A stretch of DNA of 64,000 nucleotides, from positions 310,001-374,000 of the forward strand of contig DLHJ01000014.1 in the NCBI GenBank assembly GCA_002483145.1. The letters run 5' to 3'. Shown here piece by piece: positions 31,853 through 39,722 of the stretch. Source of the DNA: Cellvibrio sp. UBA7671 (GTDB lineage: Bacteria > Pseudomonadota > Gammaproteobacteria > Pseudomonadales > Cellvibrionaceae). Position 1 is the stretch's first letter; every line of letters starts with the position of its first letter. Both the position numbers and the translations under genes were made by a program. The notes beneath the pieces were generated by a model. The model saw only the letters and a list, made by a program, of their open reading frames with translations. It ran no database searches and was not told the DNA's origin.

Positions 31853-34789
31853 ATGCCAGACGTTCGTGCCACTGTCAGACTGCAATTCCATCGCGATTTT
31901 ACGTTTGATGACGCGATACCCTTGGTCGCCTATTTTGGCGAGCTGGGCATAAGCCATATCTACTCGTCACCCATCCTTAAAGCGCGTGCAGGCTCGCAAC
32001 ATGGATACGATGTCGTCGACCCAACGCAGGTAAATCCGGAGCTAGGCGGAGAGGAAGCGCTGGAGCGGCTAGTCGCCGAACTGCGACGATATGACATGGG
32101 CTTGATTGTCGATATTGTCTCCAACCATATGGCCGTAGGTAAGGACGATAACCCCTGGTGGCTTGATGCGCTGAAATGGGGAGCCAAAAGCCGCTACGCC
32201 AAGTTTTTTGATATCCAATGGAATTCCCCTGACCCGGCTCTTAAAGGCCAGTTATTAGTTCCCTTCTTGCGGACCAACTACGGCGATGTATTGGCAGCAG
32301 GTGAAATAACCGTCCATTTCAACGAAGACACTGGCGAATTCTATGCACGCCACTTTGACCACTATTTTCCGCTGAGCCCTGCCAGCTACAGCCATATCCT
32401 GTACAACTCCCCAGATCCGGTTTTGCAGGCATTCGCCCAACCTTTTGCCGCTCTCGAAACCAGCGCCGATGGTTGGCAAGCTGCACCTACTCTGCACCAG
32501 CAACTGCGAGAGACCGCCCGGCAACCAGAACAACGCGCAAGTATTGCAGCTGTGCTTGCGCTCTATCGCATTACCCCGAACAACGCAGATACATCCGACC
32601 AGCCCGAACCTGCAATAACAGATTCAGATGGGACACAATCAACTGATAACCTCGACAGACTCCATCATCTGCTGGAACTTCAGTATTACCGGCTAGCCAG
32701 CTGGCGCACCGCCGCTGACGATATCAATTGGCGCAGGTTCTTCGATGTAAACGAACTGGGCGGATTGCGAGTGGAACGGCAGCAAGTGTTTGAGGCCATC
32801 CACGCCAGGATTTTTGAGCTGATTGAGCGCGGGATAATTGATGGGCTGCGTATCGACCACGTGGATGGTTTGGCCAATCCACGCGCTTACTGCCGTAAAT
32901 TACGCCGCCGTCTTGATCGCCTCGTCCTTGAGCGCCCAACAGAATTAAAAAAGGGCCACCTGCCCCTTTATGCGGAAAAAATACTGGCAGACGGCGAGCA
33001 ACTTGCGCGGGATTGGATGCTCGATGGCACCACCGGCTATGAATTTATGAACCAGGTATCGCTGTTGCAACACGACCCCAAAGGAGCATTTCAGCTTTAC
33101 GATTTATGGAGCCGCGTGAGTGGACGCGCAGGAACATTTGAGGAGGAAGTGAAAGAAGCGCGGCGTTTGGTGCTCTCCAGCAATCTGGCCGGGGACGTGG
33201 AAACCGTCGCGCAAGGACTGCTATCGATTGCCCGCCTCGATATACGCACCCGCGACCTCACCCTCAGCGCATTGCGCCGCGCGCTGATCGAATTGGTCGT
33301 CCACTTCCCGGTCTACCGCACTTATGTCACTGTTTGTGGCCGCACCGCGTCTGACCAGATTGAGTTCTTTAATCGCGCATTGGCGGGCGCGAAGACGACC
33401 TTGGCCGAAGCTGATTGGCCACTGCTGGAACATCTTGACCGCTGGCTGGGTGGTGAGCCCTTGCATGAGTTACCCCCAGGCGCAACACGCGATTTGCGGC
33501 GGAAAGTACTTGCGCGTTTCCAGCAACTTACATCACCTGCCGCCGCCAAAGCAGTTGAGGACACCGCCTGCTACCGCTCTGCAGTGCTGTTATCACGCAA
33601 CGACGTCGGCTTTGATCCGCAACATTTCAGCGCCACACCCGCGCAGTTTCATGCGCGCAACAGAGAGCGCGCCAGAAGCTTCCCACATAACTTGCTGACC
33701 ACCGCCACCCATGACCATAAACGCGGTGAAGATACGCGCGCGCGCCTCGCGGTAATCAGTGAGCGGTCCGTGTGGTTCAGCGAGAAAGTGGCCAACTGGC
33801 AAACCGCGGCAAAATCGTTGCGGACCGAGCTACCGGACGGAATCGCGCCATCTCCCGGCGACGAACTGATTCTCTACCAAACACTGCTTGGATGCTGGCC
33901 ACCCCAACTGGAGGCCGATGATGAAGCGGCGATGGAAGCCTTTCTCACGCGGGTGTTGCGCTGGCAAGAGAAGGCACTGCGCGAGGCAAAATTACGCAGT
34001 CATTGGAGCGCACCCAATGCCGAATACGAAGCCGCCTGTACCCGCTTTGTCACTGATCTCCTAACGTCTGGAGACAGGGTCGAATTGCGTGAGGACATTT
34101 GCGCTGCGGCACATACCATCGCACCGGCTGGTGCGCTGAATAGCCTGAGCCAGACACTGTTGCGGATGACCTGCCCCGGTGTGCCGGATCTGTATCAAGG
34201 CACCGAATTTTGGGATTTCAGCCTCGTTGACCCGGACAATCGCCAACCCGTAGATTTCCTCTCCCGCCGCGCGGCGCTCGCACAGGTAGAACGCACTGCG
34301 CCGGCTGATTTAGTTCAGCACTGGCCGGATGGCCGGCTAAAACAATGGCTGATTAGTCGCACGCTCAGCACTCGCAAGCAGTATCCAGCATTATTTTCCG
34401 CAGGCGATTACCACGCATTAACGGTGGAAGGCGAGCAGGCAGATCACGTGCTCGCCTTTGTGCGCGAACACAAGGACAACTGCTTGTTGGTCGTGATCCC
34501 TCGCCTCACCACTTCGCTACTCGACGATACCGGTTTACCCCTGATTCCAGCCGCTGCTTGGGGAGATACCCAAGTGTTATTGCCTTCACAACTCTCGGGC
34601 CGGATTTTTACTCACTCATTGCTCAGCAATGCGCGGTGTCAAGCCCCTTCAGGCCGTTTGCCGGTAGCGCAACTATTGGATGGATTCCCGGTGCATTTAT
34701 CGATTGCACGCTCCACCACATCCCTTCAACCCAACCCATCCACATTTAAAACACCTACCCCAGGAGAACTGCATGATGAATGCTCATGA
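31853..34789 (+). CDS. treY: Malto-oligosyltrehalose synthase TreY (978 aa)
   Basis: It turns the reducing-end alpha-1,4 bond of maltodextrins into the alpha,alpha-1,1 bond of trehalose. The N-terminus is classic for the family: RATVRLQFHRDFTFDDAIPLV. Landmarks are YSSPILKARAGSQHGYDVVDPTQVNPELGG, LIVDIVSNHMAVG, IIDGLRIDHVDGLANP (nucleophile), LYAEKILADGEQL (acid) and TATHDHKRGEDTRARL, with CPGVPDLYQGTEFWDFSLVDPDNR near the end. I start at the ATG at 31853 (GGGAA 9 bases upstream), since in-frame TTG and ATG starts further up add only non-conserved residues. It overlaps the DUF2934 gene by 17 bases. By eye it is more GC-rich than the flanking stress genes. Confidence 0.95.
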   Translation: MPDVRATVRLQFHRDFTFDDAIPLVAYFGELGISHIYSSPILKARAGSQHGYDVVDPTQVNPELGGEEALERLVAELRRYDMGLIVDIVSNHMAVGKDDNPWWLDALKWGAKSRYAKFFDIQWNSPDPALKGQLLVPFLRTNYGDVLAAGEITVHFNEDTGEFYARHFDHYFPLSPASYSHILYNSPDPVLQAFAQPFAALETSADGWQAAPTLHQQLRETARQPEQRASIAAVLALYRITPNNADTSDQPEPAITDSDGTQSTDNLDRLHHLLELQYYRLASWRTAADDINWRRFFDVNELGGLRVERQQVFEAIHARIFELIERGIIDGLRIDHVDGLANPRAYCRKLRRRLDRLVLERPTELKKGHLPLYAEKILADGEQLARDWMLDGTTGYEFMNQVSLLQHDPKGAFQLYDLWSRVSGRAGTFEEEVKEARRLVLSSNLAGDVETVAQGLLSIARLDIRTRDLTLSALRRALIELVVHFPVYRTYVTVCGRTASDQIEFFNRALAGAKTTLAEADWPLLEHLDRWLGGEPLHELPPGATRDLRRKVLARFQQLTSPAAAKAVEDTACYRSAVLLSRNDVGFDPQHFSATPAQFHARNRERARSFPHNLLTTATHDHKRGEDTRARLAVISERSVWFSEKVANWQTAAKSLRTELPDGIAPSPGDELILYQTLLGCWPPQLEADDEAAMEAFLTRVLRWQEKALREAKLRSHWSAPNAEYEAACTRFVTDLLTSGDRVELREDICAAAHTIAPAGALNSLSQTLLRMTCPGVPDLYQGTEFWDFSLVDPDNRQPVDFLSRRAALAQVERTAPADLVQHWPDGRLKQWLISRTLSTRKQYPALFSAGDYHALTVEGEQADHVLAFVREHKDNCLLVVIPRLTTSLLDDTGLPLIPAAAWGDTQVLLPSQLSGRIFTHSLLSNARCQAPSGRLPVAQLLDGFPVHLSIARSTTSLQPNPSTFKTPTPGELHDECS

Positions 34790-35300
34790 ACAACGCATCC
34801 GCGAATTTGCCCACCAAATTTGGGAATCTGAAGGCTGCCCTACCGGGCATGAATATCGGCATTGGGAGATGGCCTGCAAATTAGTAGAGGCTCAAAAAAG
34901 CGTATATCCGCACGAAAAAGTCACCGGCCACATCAAAAGCATCATTGCTCCGGAAGAGCCGTTCGACCCGAATCCAAAACCCGAAATCGATCCCGCGCCG
35001 CCGCAACCCGAACAGCCTGCGCAACCCAATGTACCGGTTGACCCTATAGCGCCGGTGCAACCGCCACCGCACATATCGCCAACTCCACCGCCCCAACCTA
35101 TCCACCCGACCGACCCCGTTCAGCCCGGGAATCCAGCCCAGCCTATTCAGCCAACCGCGAGCAAACCAAAAAAGGCAACCTCAACACCGTCATCGTCAAC
35201 ATCTATGAAAAGTGATGAGGCGAATGCGTCACCCGGCCCGAGGACGACCAAAGCGCGCAAACCCCGCGCCACCAAAAACCAGGATTCAATGAGCCTGTAA
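34773..35300 (+). CDS. DUF2934 protein with proline-rich, basic C-terminal tail (175 aa)
   Basis: Residues ~4-40 are a DUF2934 unit (IREFAHQIWESEGCPTGHEYRHWEMACKL), a short helical module common in proteobacterial stress and trehalose/glycogen clusters, with no known function. Residues ~60-125 are dense in Pro-x-Pro and Pro-Gln repeats. The last ~45 are Lys/Arg/Ser/Thr rich (SKPKKAT..., RTTKARKPRATK), which suggests an extended nucleic-acid or polysaccharide-binding tail. I place the start at the ATG at 34773, with AGGAG 6 bases before it; it lies inside the end of treY, so translation is coupled. glgX follows after 28 bases. Confidence 0.78.
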   Translation: MMNAHEQRIREFAHQIWESEGCPTGHEYRHWEMACKLVEAQKSVYPHEKVTGHIKSIIAPEEPFDPNPKPEIDPAPPQPEQPAQPNVPVDPIAPVQPPPHISPTPPPQPIHPTDPVQPGNPAQPIQPTASKPKKATSTPSSSTSMKSDEANASPGPRTTKARKPRATKNQDSMSL

Positions 35301-35328
35301 CAATTGTCTTTGCACAAGGAGAATGGCC

Positions 35329-37548
35329 ATGACCACCAGAGAAAAAATTCATGCGGCAGTAAAGCAGACCATGCGGATTTGCGAGGGAAAACCTTTTCCT
35401 CTCGGCGCAACCTGGGACGGACAGGGAGTCAATTTCGCGATTTTTTCTGCCCACGCCACCAAAGTTGAACTCTGCCTGTTTGACCAGCAAGGCAAACGGG
35501 AACTTGAACGTATTGAATTACCGGAGTTTACCGACGAAATCTGGCATGGGTATTTGCCGGATGTACGCATTGGGCAGGTTTACGGTTATCGCGTGTATGG
35601 CCCCTACGAGCCGGATGCGGGTTACCGCTTTAACCATCACAAATTGCTCATTGACCCCTACGCCAAGCAGTTGGTGAGCGAGCTGAAATGGGATGCCGCT
35701 ATCTTTGGTTACACGCTCGATTCGCCCGATGGCGACCTGAGCTTCGATGAGCGCGACAGCGCGGCGTTTGTACCAAAAGCAAAAGTCATCGACTCGACGT
35801 TTGACTGGCAGGGCAAACATTCCCACAGCGTCGCCTGGGATAAAACGATTATTTACGAAGCACACTTGCGCGGCATGAGCATGCGCCACCCCTCGGTACC
35901 GGAACATTTGCGCGGCACGTTTGCGGGCTTGACCAACAAAGACCTACTCAAACATATCAAATCACTTGGCGTCACCAGTCTTGAACTGCTCCCGGTGCAT
36001 GCTTTTGTACACGACAATCAGCTGCTGGAAAAAGGGCTCAAAAATTATTGGGGCTACAACAGCATTGCGTTTTTGGCGCCCCATTGCGAATACCTTGCCA
36101 CGGGGGAATTGCGCGAGTTCAAAGAGATGGCAGCAGCACTTCACGATGCAGGTCTGGAGCTCATTCTCGATGTGGTTTACAACCATACCGCCGAAGGTAA
36201 CGAGCGCGGCCCTACGCTGTCCATGCGCGGCATCGACAACCTCACCTACTATCGGCTAATGCCAGATAACAAACGCTATTACATCAATGATTCTGGTACG
36301 GGTAATACGCTGGATCTGTCCCACCCCTGCGTCTTACGGTTGGTCACAGATTCGCTGCGCTACTGGACAATTGATATGGGCGTGGATGGTTTCCGCTTTG
36401 ATTTGGGCACCATTCTGGCGCGCGAAAAAAACGGCTTCAACGAACGCCACGCCTTCCATGTTGGCTGCCGCCAGGATCCAACGTTAAGTCAGCTAAAACT
36501 GATTGCCGAACCTTGGGATTGCGGCTTGGGCGGTTATCAGGTGGGTGCATTCCCACCGGGCTGGGTTGAGTGGAATGATCGCTTCCGCGATACGGTGCGC
36601 ACCTTCTGGCGTGGAGATAAAGGCAAGCTTCCTGAATTGGCCAGCCGAATTACCGCTTCAGGCGACTTATTCAATAAAGGCGGCCGCAAACCTTATTCAT
36701 CCGTCAACTTTATCACCGCGCACGATGGTTTCAGCCTGCGCGATTTAGTGAGCTACAACTCACCGCACAATGAGGCCAACGCCGATGAAAATGACCGGGG
36801 CAACACTAACAGTTTGTCATTCAATCACGGTGCAGAAGGCCCCACGGATGACCCCGACATTCGCGCAATTCGGCTGCGGCAAATACGCAACTACCTCGCC
36901 ACATTATTGTTGTCGCAAGGTACGCCTATGCTTCGCGCCGGCGATGAAATTGGCCACACTCAACAAGGCAATGACAATACTTATTGCCAGGACAACGAAT
37001 TGAACTGGTTGAATTGGGATCTCGATGAAGAAGCGCAAGAGCTGCTCGATTTCACGCGACGATTAATCCAGTTGCGTCACGATTACCCGATCCTGCGCCG
37101 CAATCGGTTTTTGGTCGGAAACTATAACGAGACTACAGGCGTTAAAGATGTAACCTGGATTACCCCCAACGGTGATGAAATGACCGAGGCTCACTGGGGA
37201 AATTTGGATGCATCCTGCCTGGGTGTAATCATCGACGGGCGTGCACAAGTGTCGGGAATTCAACGCCCGGGGCACGATGCCACATTATTATTAATATTAA
37301 ATGCGCATGATTTTCCCGTTAATTTCACTCTGCCAGAAGTCGTGAAAGGAATAGGCTGGAATTGTTTGCTCGATACCAACTTAACCGCTGCGAGGTCAGC
37401 AGAAATTTTCGACTTTAGTTACACATTCGTAGTAACGCAACGATCGCTATTACTATTTGAACTTCACTCCGAAAACACCAGTGCAATAAATCCAGAAGAA
37501 ATTTCAACGCTAATAGAGGCTTTACCCATACTCACATCAGAGAAATAG
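35329..37548 (+). CDS. glgX: Glycogen debranching enzyme GlgX (739 aa)
   Basis: An isoamylase-type GH13_11 enzyme that removes short alpha-1,6 branches from phosphorylase-limited glycogen, giving maltodextrins for TreY. The N-terminal CBM48 (GVNFAIFSAHATKVELCLFD) precedes the barrel with LILDVVYNHTAEGNE, VDGFRFDLGTIL (nucleophile), LKLIAEPWDCG (acid Glu) and FITAHDGFSLRDLVSYN. The signature QGNDNTYCQDNELNWLNWD is typical for GlgX. I favour the ATG at 35329, because AAGGA ends 8 bases upstream; an ATG at 35323 would be only 2 bases away. It is the last gene of the plus-strand trehalose cluster. Confidence 0.95.
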   Translation: MTTREKIHAAVKQTMRICEGKPFPLGATWDGQGVNFAIFSAHATKVELCLFDQQGKRELERIELPEFTDEIWHGYLPDVRIGQVYGYRVYGPYEPDAGYRFNHHKLLIDPYAKQLVSELKWDAAIFGYTLDSPDGDLSFDERDSAAFVPKAKVIDSTFDWQGKHSHSVAWDKTIIYEAHLRGMSMRHPSVPEHLRGTFAGLTNKDLLKHIKSLGVTSLELLPVHAFVHDNQLLEKGLKNYWGYNSIAFLAPHCEYLATGELREFKEMAAALHDAGLELILDVVYNHTAEGNERGPTLSMRGIDNLTYYRLMPDNKRYYINDSGTGNTLDLSHPCVLRLVTDSLRYWTIDMGVDGFRFDLGTILAREKNGFNERHAFHVGCRQDPTLSQLKLIAEPWDCGLGGYQVGAFPPGWVEWNDRFRDTVRTFWRGDKGKLPELASRITASGDLFNKGGRKPYSSVNFITAHDGFSLRDLVSYNSPHNEANADENDRGNTNSLSFNHGAEGPTDDPDIRAIRLRQIRNYLATLLLSQGTPMLRAGDEIGHTQQGNDNTYCQDNELNWLNWDLDEEAQELLDFTRRLIQLRHDYPILRRNRFLVGNYNETTGVKDVTWITPNGDEMTEAHWGNLDASCLGVIIDGRAQVSGIQRPGHDATLLLILNAHDFPVNFTLPEVVKGIGWNCLLDTNLTAARSAEIFDFSYTFVVTQRSLLLFELHSENTSAINPEEISTLIEALPILTSEK

Positions 37549-37704
37549 CGAAAATTAAAAAAGGTTTTATAGATAAGTTAGATGTCACACAGACCAAAAA
37601 CCGGGCTCTATTTAAGATTAAATGGATGGTTGGCAATAGGTGAATAATCCAACCAATTGCCAATAAATATATTTCATTAACCCTTAACGTAGAAGGTAGT
37701 TGCC

Positions 37705-38076
37705 ATGTCAATACTATCCCATACCGCCAAAAAAGAAGTAGGCATTAGTAAAGATAAAATTCACGAAGCATCGACAGATATCACCAACGAATTTAAAAGT
37801 TTTGTTAGTGATATTGAAAGCCTCGTCAAAGAAACTGCGTCGCTAACTGGCGACGATTTGGCGCAGGCCAAAATCAAAATTAATCAACGCATCAATGCAG
37901 CCAAACATCGCTTTAGTCATGCTGGCGACACGGTGCTAACACAAGCGCGGAAAACCGCCGTTCGCACCAATGAGTATGTCCATGAAAAACCTTGGGCTAT
38001 TATTGGAACCAGCGCACTTGTGAGTTTTGTTTTAGGCATGTTACTTGGCCATCGCGATGAAAGCTCAGCCAAATAA
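37705..38076 (+). CDS. YqjD/ElaB-like DUF883 membrane-anchored protein (123 aa)
   Basis: A helical N-terminus (KDKIHEASTDITNEFKSFVSDIESLVKETASLTGDDL) leads to a C-terminal membrane anchor (WAIIGTSALVSFVLGMLLGHR) followed by a short polar end. This is the layout of ElaB/YqjD/YgaM tail-anchored, stationary-phase proteins that tether ribosomes to the inner membrane in E. coli. It sits next to other stress genes and has its own terminator at 38085. Confidence 0.88.
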   Translation: MSILSHTAKKEVGISKDKIHEASTDITNEFKSFVSDIESLVKETASLTGDDLAQAKIKINQRINAAKHRFSHAGDTVLTQARKTAVRTNEYVHEKPWAIIGTSALVSFVLGMLLGHRDESSAK

Positions 38077-38084
38077 CCATTCGA

Positions 38085-38112
38085 GAGGGGCAATCTTGCC
38101 CCTCGTTTTCTT
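38085..38112 (+). terminator. Terminator of the DUF883 gene
   Basis: The stem GAGGGGCA (38085-38092) pairs with TGCCCCTC (38097-38104) around ATCT and is followed by GTTTTCTTG. Confidence 0.85.
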
Positions 38113-38343
38113 GCCGCTTCGCTATGCTTTTTGCACAACCTCCCTTCCCCTTAATTTTCCTGCAATCTATTTATATCGATAAATCCATCTTCATTGTTTT
38201 AATTTCTGATTTTATTTACCTCTGTTAACTCTCGTACAGACCATCAAAAGCTGCTTGGTTATAGTGCGCATAAGATGAAAGGAATTAACTGCGATCCTTT
38301 TATTTTAATGATTTTACCCCTGTTAATAATTAGGAGATCAAAA

Positions 38344-38766
38344 ATGAACTACGAAACTCGCGACACTTATGGCATCTATAAAGCAGATCATCACAATGAT
38401 GGCCCGGGACCACGACTCATGGGAGCAGACACGCTAATAGGTAATGATGTTTGCAATCTCCAAAATGAAGACATTGGTGATATCAAGGAAATTATGCTCG
38501 ACGTTGCCACCGGCAATATCGAATATGCCGTATTGTCTTTTGGCTCATTTCTCGGTATGGGCGAAAAACTTTTTGCAGTGCCTTGGACTGCTCTTAAACT
38601 CGATACTGAAAACAAACGCTTTCTACTTGATGTAGATAAAGATCGACTGAAAAATGCACCGGGATTTGATAAAGACAGCTGGCCAGATTTGGCTGACAAA
38701 ACCCTGGCAAATGACCTTCATTCCTATTATGGAACCAAGCCTTACACCAGTCGTCTGCGCAATTAA
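38344..38766 (+). CDS. PRC-barrel domain protein (140 aa)
   Basis: The PRC-barrel core reads MGADTLIGNDVCNLQNEDIGDIKEIMLDVATGNIEYAVLSFGSFLGMGEKLFAVPWTALKLD, followed by a Lys/Asp-rich helical region and a SYYGTKPY-type tail. PRC-barrel proteins of this size are common near osmotic-stress and photosynthesis genes; the function is unknown. The ATG at 38344 has AGGAG 8 bases upstream; the frame is open further up without family similarity. It is preceded by ~230 bases of A/T-rich DNA that should hold its promoter. Confidence 0.88.
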   Translation: MNYETRDTYGIYKADHHNDGPGPRLMGADTLIGNDVCNLQNEDIGDIKEIMLDVATGNIEYAVLSFGSFLGMGEKLFAVPWTALKLDTENKRFLLDVDKDRLKNAPGFDKDSWPDLADKTLANDLHSYYGTKPYTSRLRN

Positions 38767-38782
38767 TTGCGCGCAAGCATCT

Positions 38783-38815
38783 GCCCTCGCAATACCGAGG
38801 GCGTTGTTTTTGCGG
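38783..38815 (+). terminator. Terminator of the PRC-barrel gene
   Basis: A 7-bp stem GCCCTCG / CGAGGGC (38783-38789 with 38796-38802) is followed by GTTGTTTTTG. It lies between convergent genes. Confidence 0.8.
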
Positions 38816-38832
38816 ACTAATCGCAGCTGAAC

Positions 38833-39339
38833 TTACTTTGCTTCAGTGTAATCGCCTACTGCATCCTTGAAAATTTTCCCGGCAGTCTCTGTCTCTTCAA
38901 TCGACAAAGTTTCAACTACCACCACCAGACTTCCACTAACTATTGCATCGTGAACCAATTCGGACAAAGGTTTTACTTTTTCCGCAGCACCCACACTTGC
39001 TCCCACCAATCCACCAATACTCGCTCCCCAACCCAACATAACCAACGGACCGATTAATGGGCTGGCAACAAATAACGTCACATTTGCAGCAACCATTGCC
39101 GCAGTCAATAAAGCACCCACTCCTGTTCCTACAGCCGTTCCGATAGCACCATCAACAACAATGTCTTTTAAAACCCCTTCGCTACTGTCAGTAGCCGTGT
39201 GAGTAGGAGGCATGGAATCTTTGTCAAAAAGGTGGATGCGCACCAATGGCAAACCAGCAACTACCAGTTCTGATACCACCTTTTCCGCTTGATCGCGGTG
39301 CGCAAAAAAACCGGACACATAGTGATGATAAGTTTCCAT
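38833..39339 (-). CDS. Stress protein 17M-like membrane protein with glycine-zipper core (168 aa)
   Basis: The N-terminus (YHHYVSGFFAHRDQAEKVVSELVVAGLPLVRIHLFDKD) matches the start of the YflT / general-stress-protein 17M domain. A long Gly/Ala-rich hydrophobic region follows (DGAIGTAVGTGVGALLTAAM and LIGPLVMLGWGASIGGLVGASVGAAEK), probably a glycine-zipper membrane hairpin. The C-terminal strand LVVVVETLSIEETETAGKIF closes the fold. The start at 39339 has GGGGA 8 bases upstream; an in-frame upstream start is unlikely. It converges with the PRC-barrel gene. Confidence 0.7.
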   Translation of the reverse strand: METYHHYVSGFFAHRDQAEKVVSELVVAGLPLVRIHLFDKDSMPPTHTATDSSEGVLKDIVVDGAIGTAVGTGVGALLTAAMVAANVTLFVASPLIGPLVMLGWGASIGGLVGASVGAAEKVKPLSELVHDAIVSGSLVVVVETLSIEETETAGKIFKDAVGDYTEAK

Positions 39340-39722
39340 TATCTTTCCCCTTTGATGAGAACCAAAAATGGCGGTTAATACATCATGGTACTCACCCACA
39401 AATGGACCCTCTGTGCGTTTACGTACTTATTAATAAATTATTTTCCAGAGCTATTTATTAAAAATTTGTTTAACTAACAATGTAACAGCCGCTGAAATAA
39501 TGTGACCTGGATTCAAAACCAGCGAATATCTTCATACGAACTTTCCCAAAAAGGTGGATATGTTAGCTATCCAACAGACCGACACACGCAATAATCGGAT
39601 TATCCGGCGGTTACAGGCATATCATCACAGCCGGATGGCTCTTCCAGAGCAACGTATAGCAACAACTATTACCCCCCCCCTTCAGCACAATGAGTCTATG
39701 ACCGTGTAGTAGAGTAGATTTT
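39340..39722. promoter_or_regulatory. Divergent intergenic region with a nine-C tract before the hybrid kinase
   Basis: 383 bases separate the stress-protein gene from the kinase gene. No coding frame stands out. A run of nine C occupies 39672-39680, 42 bases before the kinase ATG. GAACTT at about 39539-39544 resembles an ECF-type -35, but no matching -10 is evident. The ribosome site of the kinase gene is weak (GAG about 10 bases upstream). Confidence 0.4.

Noticed and set aside
34680..34772. Upstream extension of the DUF2934 gene into treY
   Set aside because: The internal ATG has an AGGAG site and the domain begins there; the extension is treY sequence in another frame.
39535..39570. Possible ECF (sigma-E type) promoter at GAACTT
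   Set aside because: No matching -10 at 16-17 bases.
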